A stretch of 64,000 bases of DNA from Oscillospiraceae bacterium (GCA_031271865.1 JAISUW010000055.1:1-64000), one strand, 5' to 3'; numbered from the stretch's first letter, positions 52,203 to 61,241 are shown. Notes: a model not told the origin generated them from the sequence alone. Made by a program: numbers and translations.

Positions 52203-53276
52203 ATGTCCTACCAAGACGGTTGGGCCGCGCTGCATATGGAAATGCCGGCGCGCGTCCCGCACTATGAACCCAGTGCCAACACACACAACAAACTGATACA
52301 AGCCGTTACAAGGCTTCCCGTCGGCGACAAAGCCGCCCTACAAAACGGCGGTTGGTCAGCCAACGAAGCCGAACGGCGCTTTCTGGAGCTTTGGAACTTC
52401 GACTTCCTTTGGAACCAATGGGTTTATGGCAACGCTTTTGACAAAGGGCGGCAAACCAATATGGGTCATGCGGAATATGCCGAGAACGGCGCGGACCGTG
52501 ACGACAATGTGCATTGCCCTTGGACAGACCCCGAGGAGATTCTGAACATAGACTTTGAGGCAGAGTACGGTAGAATTGACATCCCCGCCGCCGTCAAGAG
52601 CTTCAACGAGAACTGGCGCAGCTGCCAAGAAACCTATCCGTTCTTGGTTGCCCCTACCGGTATCTATGAAACTTGCGTCAGCGGGCTAATACAAATGTTT
52701 GGCTGGGATATGCTCCTCTGGGCAGCCGGCGAGGATCAAAAACGCTTCGGTGAAATGACCGACCGCTACGCTGCCTATATGCAAAGCTATTTCGAAGCTT
52801 TGGCACAGAGTGACAGCCCCATTGCGCTTATCCATGACGACATGGTGTGGAGCTCGGGCCCGTTCATTCACCCGGACTGGTATCGCAAATACGTTTTCCC
52901 GAATTATAAGAAATACTTTTCTCCCCTTCTGGAAGCAGGCAAGCGTATTGTTTATTGCTGTGACGGCACTTTTACCATGTTCTTCGACGACCTCACGGCG
53001 TGCGGCATTCACACGGTGATGATGGAATGCACCACTGACATGGCTCTTTTTGCCGAACGCTACGGCCGTACCCACGGCTTTATCGGAAATGTGGACACGC
53101 GCATCCTCCTGCGTAATAACCGCGAGGAGATCGAGCAGGAAGTCCGGCGCGTTATGGACATTGGGAAGAAATGCCCCGGCTTTATCTGCTCCGTGAGCAA
53201 CCACATCCCCTGCAATACGCCTGTAGAAGCCGCACTGTGGTATTATGAGTGCTACGAAAAATATGCACGGCGATAG
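52203..53276 (+). CDS. uroporphyrinogen decarboxylase (URO-D) family protein, probably a methyltransferase-type member
   Basis: The 357-aa protein has the URO-D barrel: VAPTGIYETCVSGLIQMFGW, ALIHDDMVWSSGPFIHP, KRIVYCCDGTF, GFIGNVDTRILLRNNREEIE and the final SVSNHIPCNTPVEAALWYYE. No other haem-synthesis gene is near. Members outside haem synthesis include corrinoid-linked methyltransferases (MtaA/CmuA/MtbA type) and uncharacterised sugar-operon proteins. The context next to GH36 and SDR favours the latter. I start at the ATG at 52203, behind GGAGGTG. Confidence 0.82.
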   Translation: MSYQDGWAALHMEMPARVPHYEPSANTHNKLIQAVTRLPVGDKAALQNGGWSANEAERRFLELWNFDFLWNQWVYGNAFDKGRQTNMGHAEYAENGADRDDNVHCPWTDPEEILNIDFEAEYGRIDIPAAVKSFNENWRSCQETYPFLVAPTGIYETCVSGLIQMFGWDMLLWAAGEDQKRFGEMTDRYAAYMQSYFEALAQSDSPIALIHDDMVWSSGPFIHPDWYRKYVFPNYKKYFSPLLEAGKRIVYCCDGTFTMFFDDLTACGIHTVMMECTTDMALFAERYGRTHGFIGNVDTRILLRNNREEIEQEVRRVMDIGKKCPGFICSVSNHIPCNTPVEAALWYYECYEKYARR

Positions 53277-53297
53277 TCAAGCCGCTCGAATTCCCGC

Positions 53298-53326
53298 TTG
53301 CTTTTTCCGTATGCGTGTGCTACAAT
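53298..53326 (+). promoter_or_regulatory. sigma-A promoter of the metallophosphoesterase unit
   Basis: TTGCTT (53298-53303), 17 bases and TACAAT (53321-53326). Confidence 0.72.
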
Positions 53327-53414
53327 AGTATAAGCAATTTGAAAACGCTCCCGGATACAAGAATACAGCAGTTGCAAACAAATCTTCTATCTATAGAATC
53401 GGAGATGGAAACGT

Positions 53415-55010
53415 ATGAAAAGAAAGCTATCCTCGCGCCCCCTCGCTCTTCTCGCCCTTGCATTGTCTGCAATGCTCTGCCTGCCTTTGTTCGGCACGAC
53501 TGCCGCTGCGGCAGGCGGTCCCGCCGCGCCGCTTGCAGTTGGTGCAGAGGAGGGTCATGTGGTTTTCGGCGTGGTTTCGGATACCCATGTCAACGAAACG
53601 AACTTTACTACCCAAGGCCGCTTGGCGGAGGCGTTCAAGTTCTTCAGCGGCACAAGTGACGACCCGAATTCCGTGAAACTCAACGCCCTCTGCGTGGCGG
53701 GCGACCTCACGGATAACGGGAGTGCCTCGCAGTTAGGACTTTGGAGCCAAATCATGCAGGAGAACCTCTCGCCGGATGTGAAGCTCGTTGCCGCTATGGG
53801 CAATCACGAGAACTGCCAATGGGAGAACTTCGAGAACGCAACCGGGGAGCTGGCCAACGCCGTCTATGAAATCAACGGCTACACTTTCATCACCATCAGC
53901 CCCGGCGGCGGAACGCTCGTCAAGAGCACCATGCGTTCCACCATCTTCAACAACGGCTGGTACAATTACATCATTTCTTGGCTGGAGGACCAACTGGAGG
54001 CGGCGGAAGCCAAGGCTCCGGACAAACCCATCTTCGTGTTCTTCCACCACCCGATTCCGAATACGTTCTATGTTTCCCCGGAATGGAACGGTTTGGGTCT
54101 GGAGAAAGTCTTCAACAAGCACCCCCGCGCCGTCACTTTTGCCGGGCATATCCACTCCCCGAACAACAACCCCTTGAGCATTTGGCAGGACGGCGGCTAT
54201 ACGGCTATCAACACCGTCACGCTCAAGTACTTCGAATTGGAAAGCGGTATGACCTACGGCAGTGTTCCGCCCAATGCCGGGGAGGGTGCGCAAGGACTCA
54301 TTCTGGATGTTACCGGGAACACGGTCACCGTATATAACTATGACTTTATCTCTAAGTCATGGATTGACCAGACTTGGACGTTCACAACCGCCGACAAGCC
54401 CGAGGATGCGGATATGCCCTACACCACACAAAAGCGTGCGGCACTCGCGGTGAAGCCGGTCTTCGGTTCCGATGCGAACGTTACCGTTGCCAAGAACGAC
54501 AGCGGCAGCGTCAAAGTCACCTTTGACCAAGCCTCCGTCCCGGACAACACAGTCGGCGACATCGTGCATTCCTATCAGTATGAATTTGTAAACACCGCCA
54601 CCGGAAATACGGATGTGACCTACAAGGCTTTCTCTGAATACTACTTCCTTCCTACGCCGGCGACCCTCACCAATGACATCGGGGGCTTGACCGAAGGCAG
54701 TACCTATGACCTGACCATCCGCGCCGTGGATGCCTACGGATTGGTGAGTGATGATGCCCTATCCGTAAGCTTCACGCTTGAGAGCAGCGCTGTTGCGGGG
54801 ACCATGCTCGCAGAGAATGCGGGCGCGCTGTCCGCATCGCCCGTGTCCTACACTCTGCCGACCGGTTTGCCGACGCATACGCCCGGGCAGCGGCGCTTGC
54901 TGCATATACTTGTGGGATTCCTTGCGTTTGCCGGTCTCGGAGCCATTATCGCCGGGATAGTACTCCTCATCCGAGCCATCAAGAAGCGCAAGAAAGCCAA
55001 AACCGCATGA
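53415..55010 (+). CDS. secreted, membrane-anchored calcineurin-like metallophosphoesterase
   Basis: The 531-aa protein has a signal peptide (LALLALALSAMLCLPLFG). The phosphoesterase domain follows with all metal-binding blocks: VVSDTHVNE, VAGDLTDNG, AMGNHENC, VFFHHPIP and FAGHIHSPN. After it come a fibronectin-III-like domain (about 380-470) and a C-terminal membrane anchor (ILVGFLAFAGLGAIIAGIVL) with a basic tail. The active site would be outside the cell, so a nucleotide or phosphodiester scavenging role fits. The start follows GGAGATGGAAACGT. It overlaps the YibE/F gene by ATGA. Confidence 0.9.
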   Translation: MKRKLSSRPLALLALALSAMLCLPLFGTTAAAAGGPAAPLAVGAEEGHVVFGVVSDTHVNETNFTTQGRLAEAFKFFSGTSDDPNSVKLNALCVAGDLTDNGSASQLGLWSQIMQENLSPDVKLVAAMGNHENCQWENFENATGELANAVYEINGYTFITISPGGGTLVKSTMRSTIFNNGWYNYIISWLEDQLEAAEAKAPDKPIFVFFHHPIPNTFYVSPEWNGLGLEKVFNKHPRAVTFAGHIHSPNNNPLSIWQDGGYTAINTVTLKYFELESGMTYGSVPPNAGEGAQGLILDVTGNTVTVYNYDFISKSWIDQTWTFTTADKPEDADMPYTTQKRAALAVKPVFGSDANVTVAKNDSGSVKVTFDQASVPDNTVGDIVHSYQYEFVNTATGNTDVTYKAFSEYYFLPTPATLTNDIGGLTEGSTYDLTIRAVDAYGLVSDDALSVSFTLESSAVAGTMLAENAGALSASPVSYTLPTGLPTHTPGQRRLLHILVGFLAFAGLGAIIAGIVLLIRAIKKRKKAKTA

Positions 55011-56146
55011 GCAAGCACGCGCAGTCGTTGATTATCTATGGAATCGTCCTGTTGCTTACAGCTTTGCTGTTGGCAACGGGACTGGATTCTTATTCGCGCT
55101 TTATCAGTCTGGCGGAGGCGGGTGTGGCGTATTGCAAGGCGGAAGTGACCGCCGCAGACAATTCTGAGATGACGCGCCAGCCAACGCCGGATGCTCGGCT
55201 TTACGGCAACCAGTATGTCACTATGGTACTCCTGAGCGGGGAACACAAAGGGGAAACCGTCATGGCGCAGACTTTCGTTACGGCGGACAGTTACCTCTTC
55301 GTGGAGGAAGGCGACCGCATTATTGCCAGCGTTACGCCGCGGGAGGAGGGACAGATTTACTGCCGGGTGGTGAGTTTCTACCGCCTGCCGGGCATCGTGT
55401 TTTTAATCGCGGTGTTTATTATCGGAACGGTTCTGATTTATCGCCGCAAGGGGTTACGGGCTTTGGTGGGGCTGGCGTTTACGCTGCTTTCTATTATTTG
55501 CTTCACGATTCCGCAGATCTACTTTGGTGCCTCGCCCATACTCTGCGCCATCGTGACCGGTGCCGGAACATCTGCGGTAACGCTCCTGCTTCTCAATGGT
55601 TTCCATCGGAAGACGCTGGCAGCCACGCTCTCCACCTGTGCCGGGTTCGGGATTGCGGGACTGCTGTTTGCAGGGTTCTCCCTCTTGGGGAACGTAACGG
55701 GCTATAACTCACAGCAACTCGGGATGCTCTCCTACTTTTCCGTGCGTACAGAATTGGATGTGAAGCATATTCTCTTTGCCGGGGTGCTGATTGCATCACT
55801 CGGGGCGGTCATGGATGTCAGTATGTCCGTGTCCTCAGCGGTTTACGAAATTCATAACGCCGACCCCTCCCTCAGGATAAGGAAGCTCTTCCGCGCCGGT
55901 ATGGAGGTTGCCAAAGACACTATAGGCACTATGGTCAATACGTTGATTCTGGCTTTCACGGGCGGATCGCTGGCTGCACTCATTGCCCTCACCGGTTATG
56001 GAATTCAATTCAATCGCTTCCTAAATTCGGACTTCATCGCCATTGAGATAGGGCAAGGCCTTTCGGCAAGTGCGGCATTGGTGCTGATGGCTCCGCTGAC
56101 GGCACTCACAGCCTCTGCCCTGTTGGCGAACCGTAAAAACACATGA
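55007..56146 (+). CDS. YibE/F-like membrane protein
   Basis: The 379-aa protein has an N-terminal membrane helix, an extracytoplasmic beta-rich domain (YVTMVLLSGEHKGETVMAQT) and then six to seven membrane segments. AGVLIASLGAVMDVSMSVSS and GMEVAKDTIGTMVNTLILAF are characteristic of the YibE/F family. The family's transported substrate or function is unknown. Its start overlaps the phosphoesterase stop (ATGA), so the two are translationally coupled and probably work in the same envelope process. Confidence 0.88.
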   Translation: MSKHAQSLIIYGIVLLLTALLLATGLDSYSRFISLAEAGVAYCKAEVTAADNSEMTRQPTPDARLYGNQYVTMVLLSGEHKGETVMAQTFVTADSYLFVEEGDRIIASVTPREEGQIYCRVVSFYRLPGIVFLIAVFIIGTVLIYRRKGLRALVGLAFTLLSIICFTIPQIYFGASPILCAIVTGAGTSAVTLLLLNGFHRKTLAATLSTCAGFGIAGLLFAGFSLLGNVTGYNSQQLGMLSYFSVRTELDVKHILFAGVLIASLGAVMDVSMSVSSAVYEIHNADPSLRIRKLFRAGMEVAKDTIGTMVNTLILAFTGGSLAALIALTGYGIQFNRFLNSDFIAIEIGQGLSASAALVLMAPLTALTASALLANRKNT

Positions 56147-56183
56147 TATTTGAAAATAATTATTACAAAATGTAATTAATTGC

Positions 56184-56212
56184 TTGACAAAACAGATAAG
56201 CTGTGCTATACT
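56184..56212 (+). promoter_or_regulatory. sigma-A promoter of the membrane protein / NTPase pair
   Basis: TTGACA (56184-56189), 17 bases and TATACT (56207-56212), 70 bases before the first gene. Confidence 0.82.
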
Positions 56213-56282
56213 ATTACCAAGATGTGGGAATTTCCGTGTGCCAAGGAGAGCGAACACTTTCCGACCGAAGGAGATTCCGACC

Positions 56283-56909
56283 ATGCGTAAATCCCCGCGT
56301 AAAACGCTTGCGGCCTTGGGAATAGCAGCAGCATTCGTGCTGTGTCTTTTTGTGCCTTATGGTTTGATTGCCGTACACCGCGCTACTGAAGCGGCAATCA
56401 GTCAAGCGGCGGGAGAAAAAGCAAATATAGTTGCCTCCGCGCAAATCGGTTCGGAGGCATTAGAGAGTGTATCCGTGCAAACCTCGCCCCTGTCCATAGC
56501 CTCGCAGACAGACTACCTCGAGTCTGTTGCTGCGGCTATGGCACTTTTGGCATCGGTAATCATCGGTGTGACCATGTACCAATACAGCAAGCAGCAGGAT
56601 ACAAGAGCACTGCGCTGTGCTGCGCGGATGGTATATGCGGATTTACAGCGTTTGGATAACGGAATCAATCAAATAGCAGACGGGAATGCGGCTTCGGTGC
56701 CGGAATGGACGACGCCGCCGGAGCAATTCTTACTTGTTAAAGAGTACATAGGAACAAAAACACAAAAGCATTTGGAGGATTCCAAGGCCGCGGCTGCGGA
56801 GTTGCAGGGCTGCAATCCGCAAGATGAGCATACCAAAGAAAAAGCCAGATCCGCAAAGGATACGCTCGAGATAAAATCCGCTATGCGTACGGTAATGAAA
56901 CTCACTTAA
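56283..56909 (+). CDS. 208-aa two-pass membrane protein, partner of the NTPase
   Basis: I do not recognise a family. Two membrane segments (about 9-30, ALGIAAAFVLCLFVPYGL; about 80-100, AAAMALLASVIIGVTMYQ) enclose a 50-residue outer loop rich in Ala, Ser and Glu. The C-terminal 105 residues are cytoplasmic, charged and likely helical. I start at the ATG at 56283, behind GAAGGAGA; the track's upstream codon lies in the promoter. The NTPase gene begins 13 bases after the stop, so the two are one operon. Composition is more AT-rich than neighbouring metabolic genes. Confidence 0.7.
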   Translation: MRKSPRKTLAALGIAAAFVLCLFVPYGLIAVHRATEAAISQAAGEKANIVASAQIGSEALESVSVQTSPLSIASQTDYLESVAAAMALLASVIIGVTMYQYSKQQDTRALRCAARMVYADLQRLDNGINQIADGNAASVPEWTTPPEQFLLVKEYIGTKTQKHLEDSKAAAAELQGCNPQDEHTKEKARSAKDTLEIKSAMRTVMKLT

Positions 56910-56922
56910 GGAGGGAAATCCC

Positions 56923-59124
56923 ATGATCTACAAGTGCCCAAGTCTAAGCCGCATCCCGGGAGGCGACCGTTTCAAATGGGGGAATAACCAAATCTATCTG
57001 CGGTTCAAGCCTGCATTTGATATTCTGCTTTCAGACCGCAAGAAAGAAGGCACCTCACAAGGGACATTTTACCGCAGTGTCAACGGCGGTGTCAGTTCCA
57101 TTTACGTGGAACATGACAAGCAACTGACGACGGCAAACGAATGGATTAACTATGAAGAGCAGATACGCCGGTTTATTGACGAGATAGGTGACCGCGTAAA
57201 GATACTCATCGGCTACACGGGCATTGGGAAGACCACGTTGCTGCGCAATGCTCTGCAGATGGTTGACAGAGATGTTTACATAACGGCGAAGGAGCTTTAT
57301 ATTTACATCTCTTTTCACGACGGCACGATGGATATGCAGAATACTTTTGCTGCCGTTCATTCGGTGATTACGAAAAAGATAGGCTTAGCTGTCACAAAGC
57401 TGACAGGGAATGCCAGCGCGAATGCGGATTTCTATCGGTTTATAGAAGAGACCAGCCCGGATACATTGGATGCGCTCGATGACATACATCGTGCGGCGGC
57501 GGAAACCGAAGAGGCTTATCATCGGAGAAAACTGGAAGCACTAAAAACACAGGGCTCGCCGTACCTTTACGATTGCTTGCGTTTGCTATATACCATGGAC
57601 TGCGCAGCGCAGCGCTTTGAACGCGTGGTATTCATCTACGACGATATTGAATCGCGGGATGTCGTGTTCCATCAGCCGATGATCAGCGCGGCGCAAGCGA
57701 TTCATGACTATATGAAGATTGACGGCAGACATACACGCTGTTTCTATGTAAAGACGCTCTTCGTTTTCCGCGCCTACACAACGCGCCAGAACCAGCATCG
57801 CATGGAGCAGGCATTCCGTATAAACCCGGATACGGATTACATTATCAAAGAGAACATACCTATGATTGCGCAGATATTCAAATCCCGTTTTGAGGAAGCC
57901 ATCCGGCGGCCGGAATGCAAATTCTCGGATCAAAACAAGGATGCTCTTCAGAATGCAATGGATGCGCTTTTGGACTATTGTGATGATAATAACCGATATG
58001 ATGTGGATACAGTGGACATCATCACCGATGTGACCAACCGCAACATTGCTGCCTCAATGGACCTGTTTATCCGCCTACTGACCTATGGTGTACCGCCGCA
58101 GAAAGGAAGTTTCGGAGATAGCATTGAGATTGATAAGATAATACCGGGCGCATTGAGCGACAGAAAACGTGCCCTCATCTACGGCTCCGACTCTGTATAT
58201 AAGGACGGCAGCGACAGGCAGTTTACCAACATCATGCACATCAGCGATGCTTTCCCGGTTCGCCGCAGTACGGAACTGCTGGGGCTTTATATCATCCGTT
58301 ACTTTGAGAAGCATACCAATCTGTATGGTATTAACTACAAATTGGACACCGATGCAATTAGGGACTTGACGCAGATTCTCGGTTCCGGGACAAACGCAGA
58401 CAGCATCCCCTCTCTGGCTGAACGCCTGCAGAAGATGATTGAGAAGCTTTTTATCGGCGGTGCACTGCTGCACAGCATCAAAGATGAAGAAGACATCGAA
58501 AGCACCAATGCGTATGAAAGGGTATATCCGCAGAAAGAGATCGGCGTGAAGCTATACCTCTCCTTGCGTGGGAAGCGGCTATGGACAATGCTCGGGGAGG
58601 ATTCTATGCTCATGGAAGCATATAGGGAGGACATTCTTGTGCCGGATGGGGTGTTTCATCCGGAATTGTATGCCTCCAGGACTCCCTACGATGTCCGGGA
58701 ACGCTTCAGTTTCTGTGGGCAAATGATGCAGCCTGACCGCCTTCTCTACTTGATCGAATATATCCGGTACCTATTCGGATTCGAGAAGGAATATCTATGC
58801 AACGCGGTTCCGAATATCAATGCCTACCGGGATTACTTCGGTGATTCCTTTATGGTAGGGCATCTGTTGCTGGGCGTATCAAACAGCTTGAAACAGCTGA
58901 CGAGAAACAACGCGCCCGCTCGCGGCAATTCGCAGCTGTCCTATGCAACGGTTATCCAAGAGCTTAAGTCGTTGATTGCTGAAATCACAGCATATGCGGA
59001 CAATTTCAATAAGGACTACTCCACAGACTTTCATCTGAGCAGTCAGATTACAAATAATATTACTGATGCGGTGACAGCGGAAGAAAGCAAAGGCAGAATG
59101 CAGCTGAAGCATCTGAAAGGATAA
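56923..59124 (+). CDS. large P-loop NTPase of unknown function
   Basis: The 733-aa protein has a Walker A GYTGIGKTTLL at 97-107 and a Walker B VVFIYDDIE at 235-243, with a long helical insert between. About 490 residues follow without any motif I know, including an all-helical stretch with DVTNRNIAASMDLFIRLL, which resembles sensor or winged-helix-like regions of STAND/AAA-type ATPases. It has no membrane segment. AAGGAGGG precedes the ATG. Together with the upstream two-pass membrane protein it forms a self-contained module. An ATPase-plus-membrane-effector defence or stress system is an inference; a trafficking or scaffold role is equally open. Confidence 0.75.
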   Translation: MIYKCPSLSRIPGGDRFKWGNNQIYLRFKPAFDILLSDRKKEGTSQGTFYRSVNGGVSSIYVEHDKQLTTANEWINYEEQIRRFIDEIGDRVKILIGYTGIGKTTLLRNALQMVDRDVYITAKELYIYISFHDGTMDMQNTFAAVHSVITKKIGLAVTKLTGNASANADFYRFIEETSPDTLDALDDIHRAAAETEEAYHRRKLEALKTQGSPYLYDCLRLLYTMDCAAQRFERVVFIYDDIESRDVVFHQPMISAAQAIHDYMKIDGRHTRCFYVKTLFVFRAYTTRQNQHRMEQAFRINPDTDYIIKENIPMIAQIFKSRFEEAIRRPECKFSDQNKDALQNAMDALLDYCDDNNRYDVDTVDIITDVTNRNIAASMDLFIRLLTYGVPPQKGSFGDSIEIDKIIPGALSDRKRALIYGSDSVYKDGSDRQFTNIMHISDAFPVRRSTELLGLYIIRYFEKHTNLYGINYKLDTDAIRDLTQILGSGTNADSIPSLAERLQKMIEKLFIGGALLHSIKDEEDIESTNAYERVYPQKEIGVKLYLSLRGKRLWTMLGEDSMLMEAYREDILVPDGVFHPELYASRTPYDVRERFSFCGQMMQPDRLLYLIEYIRYLFGFEKEYLCNAVPNINAYRDYFGDSFMVGHLLLGVSNSLKQLTRNNAPARGNSQLSYATVIQELKSLIAEITAYADNFNKDYSTDFHLSSQITNNITDAVTAEESKGRMQLKHLKG

Positions 59125-59131
59125 TGGCGCG

Positions 59132-59395
59132 TTACGGTCTATGTGTCTTGCAGATGCAAAGTTCTACGCCAGGGTTGTGCTTGGGCGGACCGCCGTTTTC
59201 CTGCCATGCCGCCAAGAACTCCTTGTAGCACTTGCACTCCCATGGCGGGATGAACCAGGGACAGTCTGTGTCAGGATAACCGCAGGAAGTATAGGGATTC
59301 CAACCCTGCGGCGGACAGCCCCATGGACCCCATACCATTTTTGCGAGATAAGGGTACCAGAAGTCTTCATAGGAGGGGACAGGGCAGTTGACCAT
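59132..59395 (-). CDS. 87-aa Cys/Trp/Pro-rich protein
   Basis: I do not recognise a family. I start at MVNCPVPSYEDFWYPY (59395), behind AAAGGA, not at the longer track start. The sequence is unusually rich in Trp, Tyr, Pro and Cys (VWGPWGCPPQGW, DTDCPWFIPPWECKCYKEFL, CICKTH). There is no signal peptide. It shares its style, with a PPWxxC-type segment, with the next small gene (IPPWAIC). Its end is 8 bases from the convergent NTPase gene. A disulfide or metal-bound small structural protein is possible. Confidence 0.6.
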   Translation of the reverse strand: MVNCPVPSYEDFWYPYLAKMVWGPWGCPPQGWNPYTSCGYPDTDCPWFIPPWECKCYKEFLAAWQENGGPPKHNPGVELCICKTHRP

Positions 59396-59432
59396 AGCGG
59401 AATCCTTTCGATGGTGAATCCTTATATCTATC

Positions 59433-59460
59433 CTCTTGTTTCTTGCCTCTTGCTTCTTGC
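59433..59460. repeat. heptamer tract 3' of a Cys-rich gene
   Basis: Four heptamers (CTCTTGT TTCTTGC CTCTTGC TTCTTGC) end six bases from the stop codon of the 59466-59738 gene. Confidence 0.8.
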
Positions 59461-59465
59461 TTTTG

Positions 59466-59738
59466 TCAGCGGCAGCAGAAGTTCTTGCGCCACTTCTGCA
59501 CACGGACATCTATACCGCTGTTGGGCGGGCGCTTGCAGGGACTTAGACCCGGGCAGCGGCAGTGCTGCTCATAGTAGTCCCAGAAGTCACCTGTCTCTAC
59601 GCAGATGGCCCATGGGGGAATGGCTATGTAGTTGCCTTGGTTGTCTTGGTAAGGTGAGTTCATGATGCAGCGCGGACAGCAGCCGCGGGCTCCCGGCGCA
59701 AAGCCGACGCCGTTGCAGAATACGGAAGGGCAGTACAT
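59466..59738 (-). CDS. 90-aa Cys-rich protein
   Basis: Not recognised. It has ten or more cysteines in pairs and short spacings (GCCPRC, QHCRCPGLSPC, terminal FCCR), with a central YIAIPPWAIC that resembles IPPWECKC of the neighbouring gene. This suggests the two arose by duplication or share a fold. GGAAAGG lies ten bases before the ATG. There is no signal peptide. A metal-binding or disulfide-rich structural protein is plausible, in line with the larger Cys-rich repeat protein at 24-26 kb. Confidence 0.6.
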   Translation of the reverse strand: MYCPSVFCNGVGFAPGARGCCPRCIMNSPYQDNQGNYIAIPPWAICVETGDFWDYYEQHCRCPGLSPCKRPPNSGIDVRVQKWRKNFCCR

Positions 59739-59820
59739 AACACCGCCGCCTTTCCTGTAGAGTTGTACGCTACAGTATATGCGGCGGCGGCGTGTCCGGT
59801 GATTGTCACTGCGTATGCAG

Positions 59821-61137
59821 TCACTGGTTCATTGTAATCAGTTCACCATCCCCCGGCATAAGGGTGAAGGCAAAGCGGTTGCCTGTGTCCGTGACGGGCG
59901 GGAGGGCATACCACTCCCCGGTGGACTTGTCCAGTACCTGAATCGCATGCCCGGCGGATAACGTTAGGTTCACACGGTTGACGGTGAAGTAATCCTTATT
60001 CGCCAGCAATACAGATCCATCTTCAAAAAAGCCGAGGGTGAGTCCGGTGCTAGCTGTGATGCCCTCTATCGGTTCCTGCGGGGTGTAGTAGGATACCAGC
60101 TTATCTGCTTCTTTGCCGATGTGCAGTACATTTGTGCTGTTCGTCGATTGTATGTGCTGTCCTAAATAGAAAATGTCGCGGTTGATACGCTTCACATCGT
60201 AGTAGTGCCGCGTCTTATTACCTTCCACCGTGACGCAGCCGCCGCGCCATTTCCAAGTCGGTTCAAAGGGTAAAGCACCGTAGGTGAAGTAGGAAATCCG
60301 TGCCGCACCGTATGCCAAGGTCTGGAATACCTCGAAGCGTAGCTCCGCCTCGCTGACATCTCGGTAGCAGCCGTGTTCTACAAGCAGCACTATGTTCATA
60401 AACGGAAGTCCGTTGCTGCGCGCTGCATTGCGGATTACCTCTAAGTTGTCAAAGAACGCCCCGCCTTGCTGCGGTTTCAAAGGCTTGAGGTGGAGGTCGG
60501 CGGCATTGCCGCCGTGCGTTCCGACGGCATTGCCGTCGGCGGGGGCGGCGGCAATGCCGCCGCTGTTCGCGTTCTCCCAGATGGCTTCCTCCCGCTTGTC
60601 TGTGAATTTCGGTTTTTTGACAGCACCCATCTCGCGGTTATGGAAATGGTAATGGTCGTAGGAAACAATCTGCGGATGCACGATGCGTACATAGTCCGCC
60701 ACATGTTGGGCATAGGTGTCATTTCCCAATTGGTCACGATTGGCATAGTTTGGAAAAAGATTGATATACGGCTCACGTGCAGGATCCAATTCTTCCAGGA
60801 TACGGCAAACGGCACCCAGAGCGGGGAAAGCGGAGGCGTGCGGTTCATCTACAACATGGTAGCTTTTGATAGCCGGGCAGTCCTTGTAATCTGAAACAAC
60901 GTTTTCCAAGAGAGCGCGGCGCGTTTCTTCGCACCCTGCGCTGACAGCTTGGGCTATTCTGCCGTCCTCGGCAATAACTTCCAGTCCCAGCTCGACGCAA
61001 ACAGATGCAACTTCCCGGATACGTTCCGGGGTACCCGGTACGGGGATGCGCGTAAAACCGCAGTCAGCAATTTGTTGCAAGGCATTTCTGTCAAGGGTTT
61101 CAGGGGAAAGCCAGTAGAGAATGGGGTATCTTTCCAT
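59821..61137 (-). CDS. TIM-barrel glycoside hydrolase-like protein with palindromic cassettes
   Basis: The 438-aa protein looks like an intracellular beta/alpha barrel related to glycoside hydrolases: YWLSPETLD at the N-terminus, SYHVVDEPHA with an acid residue at about 98, PQIVSYDHYHFH, MNIVLLVEHG and ISYFTYGAL. A C-terminal beta domain (FFEDGSVLLANKD) follows. I cannot assign a GH family. Residues of about 191-215 (GGIAAAPADGNAVGTHGGNA) are encoded by three palindromic cassettes and probably form a surface loop. The ATG follows GAAAGGAAAC. Confidence 0.68.
   Translation of the reverse strand: MERYPILYWLSPETLDRNALQQIADCGFTRIPVPGTPERIREVASVCVELGLEVIAEDGRIAQAVSAGCEETRRALLENVVSDYKDCPAIKSYHVVDEPHASAFPALGAVCRILEELDPAREPYINLFPNYANRDQLGNDTYAQHVADYVRIVHPQIVSYDHYHFHNREMGAVKKPKFTDKREEAIWENANSGGIAAAPADGNAVGTHGGNAADLHLKPLKPQQGGAFFDNLEVIRNAARSNGLPFMNIVLLVEHGCYRDVSEAELRFEVFQTLAYGAARISYFTYGALPFEPTWKWRGGCVTVEGNKTRHYYDVKRINRDIFYLGQHIQSTNSTNVLHIGKEADKLVSYYTPQEPIEGITASTGLTLGFFEDGSVLLANKDYFTVNRVNLTLSAGHAIQVLDKSTGEWYALPPVTDTGNRFAFTLMPGDGELITMNQ
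60497..60563. repeat. three 24-nt palindromic cassettes in the TIM-barrel gene
   Basis: Centres ATT, ATT and AAT lie exactly 24 bases apart (60505, 60529, 60553). The second (CCGACGGC / GCCGTCGG) and third (GCGGCGGC / GCCGCCGC) have perfect 8-bp arms; the first has 7 of 8. Confidence 0.93.
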
Positions 61138-61158
61138 GATAGTTTCCTTTCATTTCCA

Positions 61159-61187
61159 TTGCATTTATTCGGCGGATATGGTATAAT
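61159..61187 (+). promoter_or_regulatory. sigma-A promoter of the 84-aa membrane protein
   Basis: TTGCAT (61159-61164), 17 bases and TATAAT (61182-61187). Confidence 0.78.
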
Positions 61188-61241
61188 CGGAGGCATGGGG
61201 TCGGGCATTGGTATTTGCCCCAACGGAAAGGCGGGAACGGC

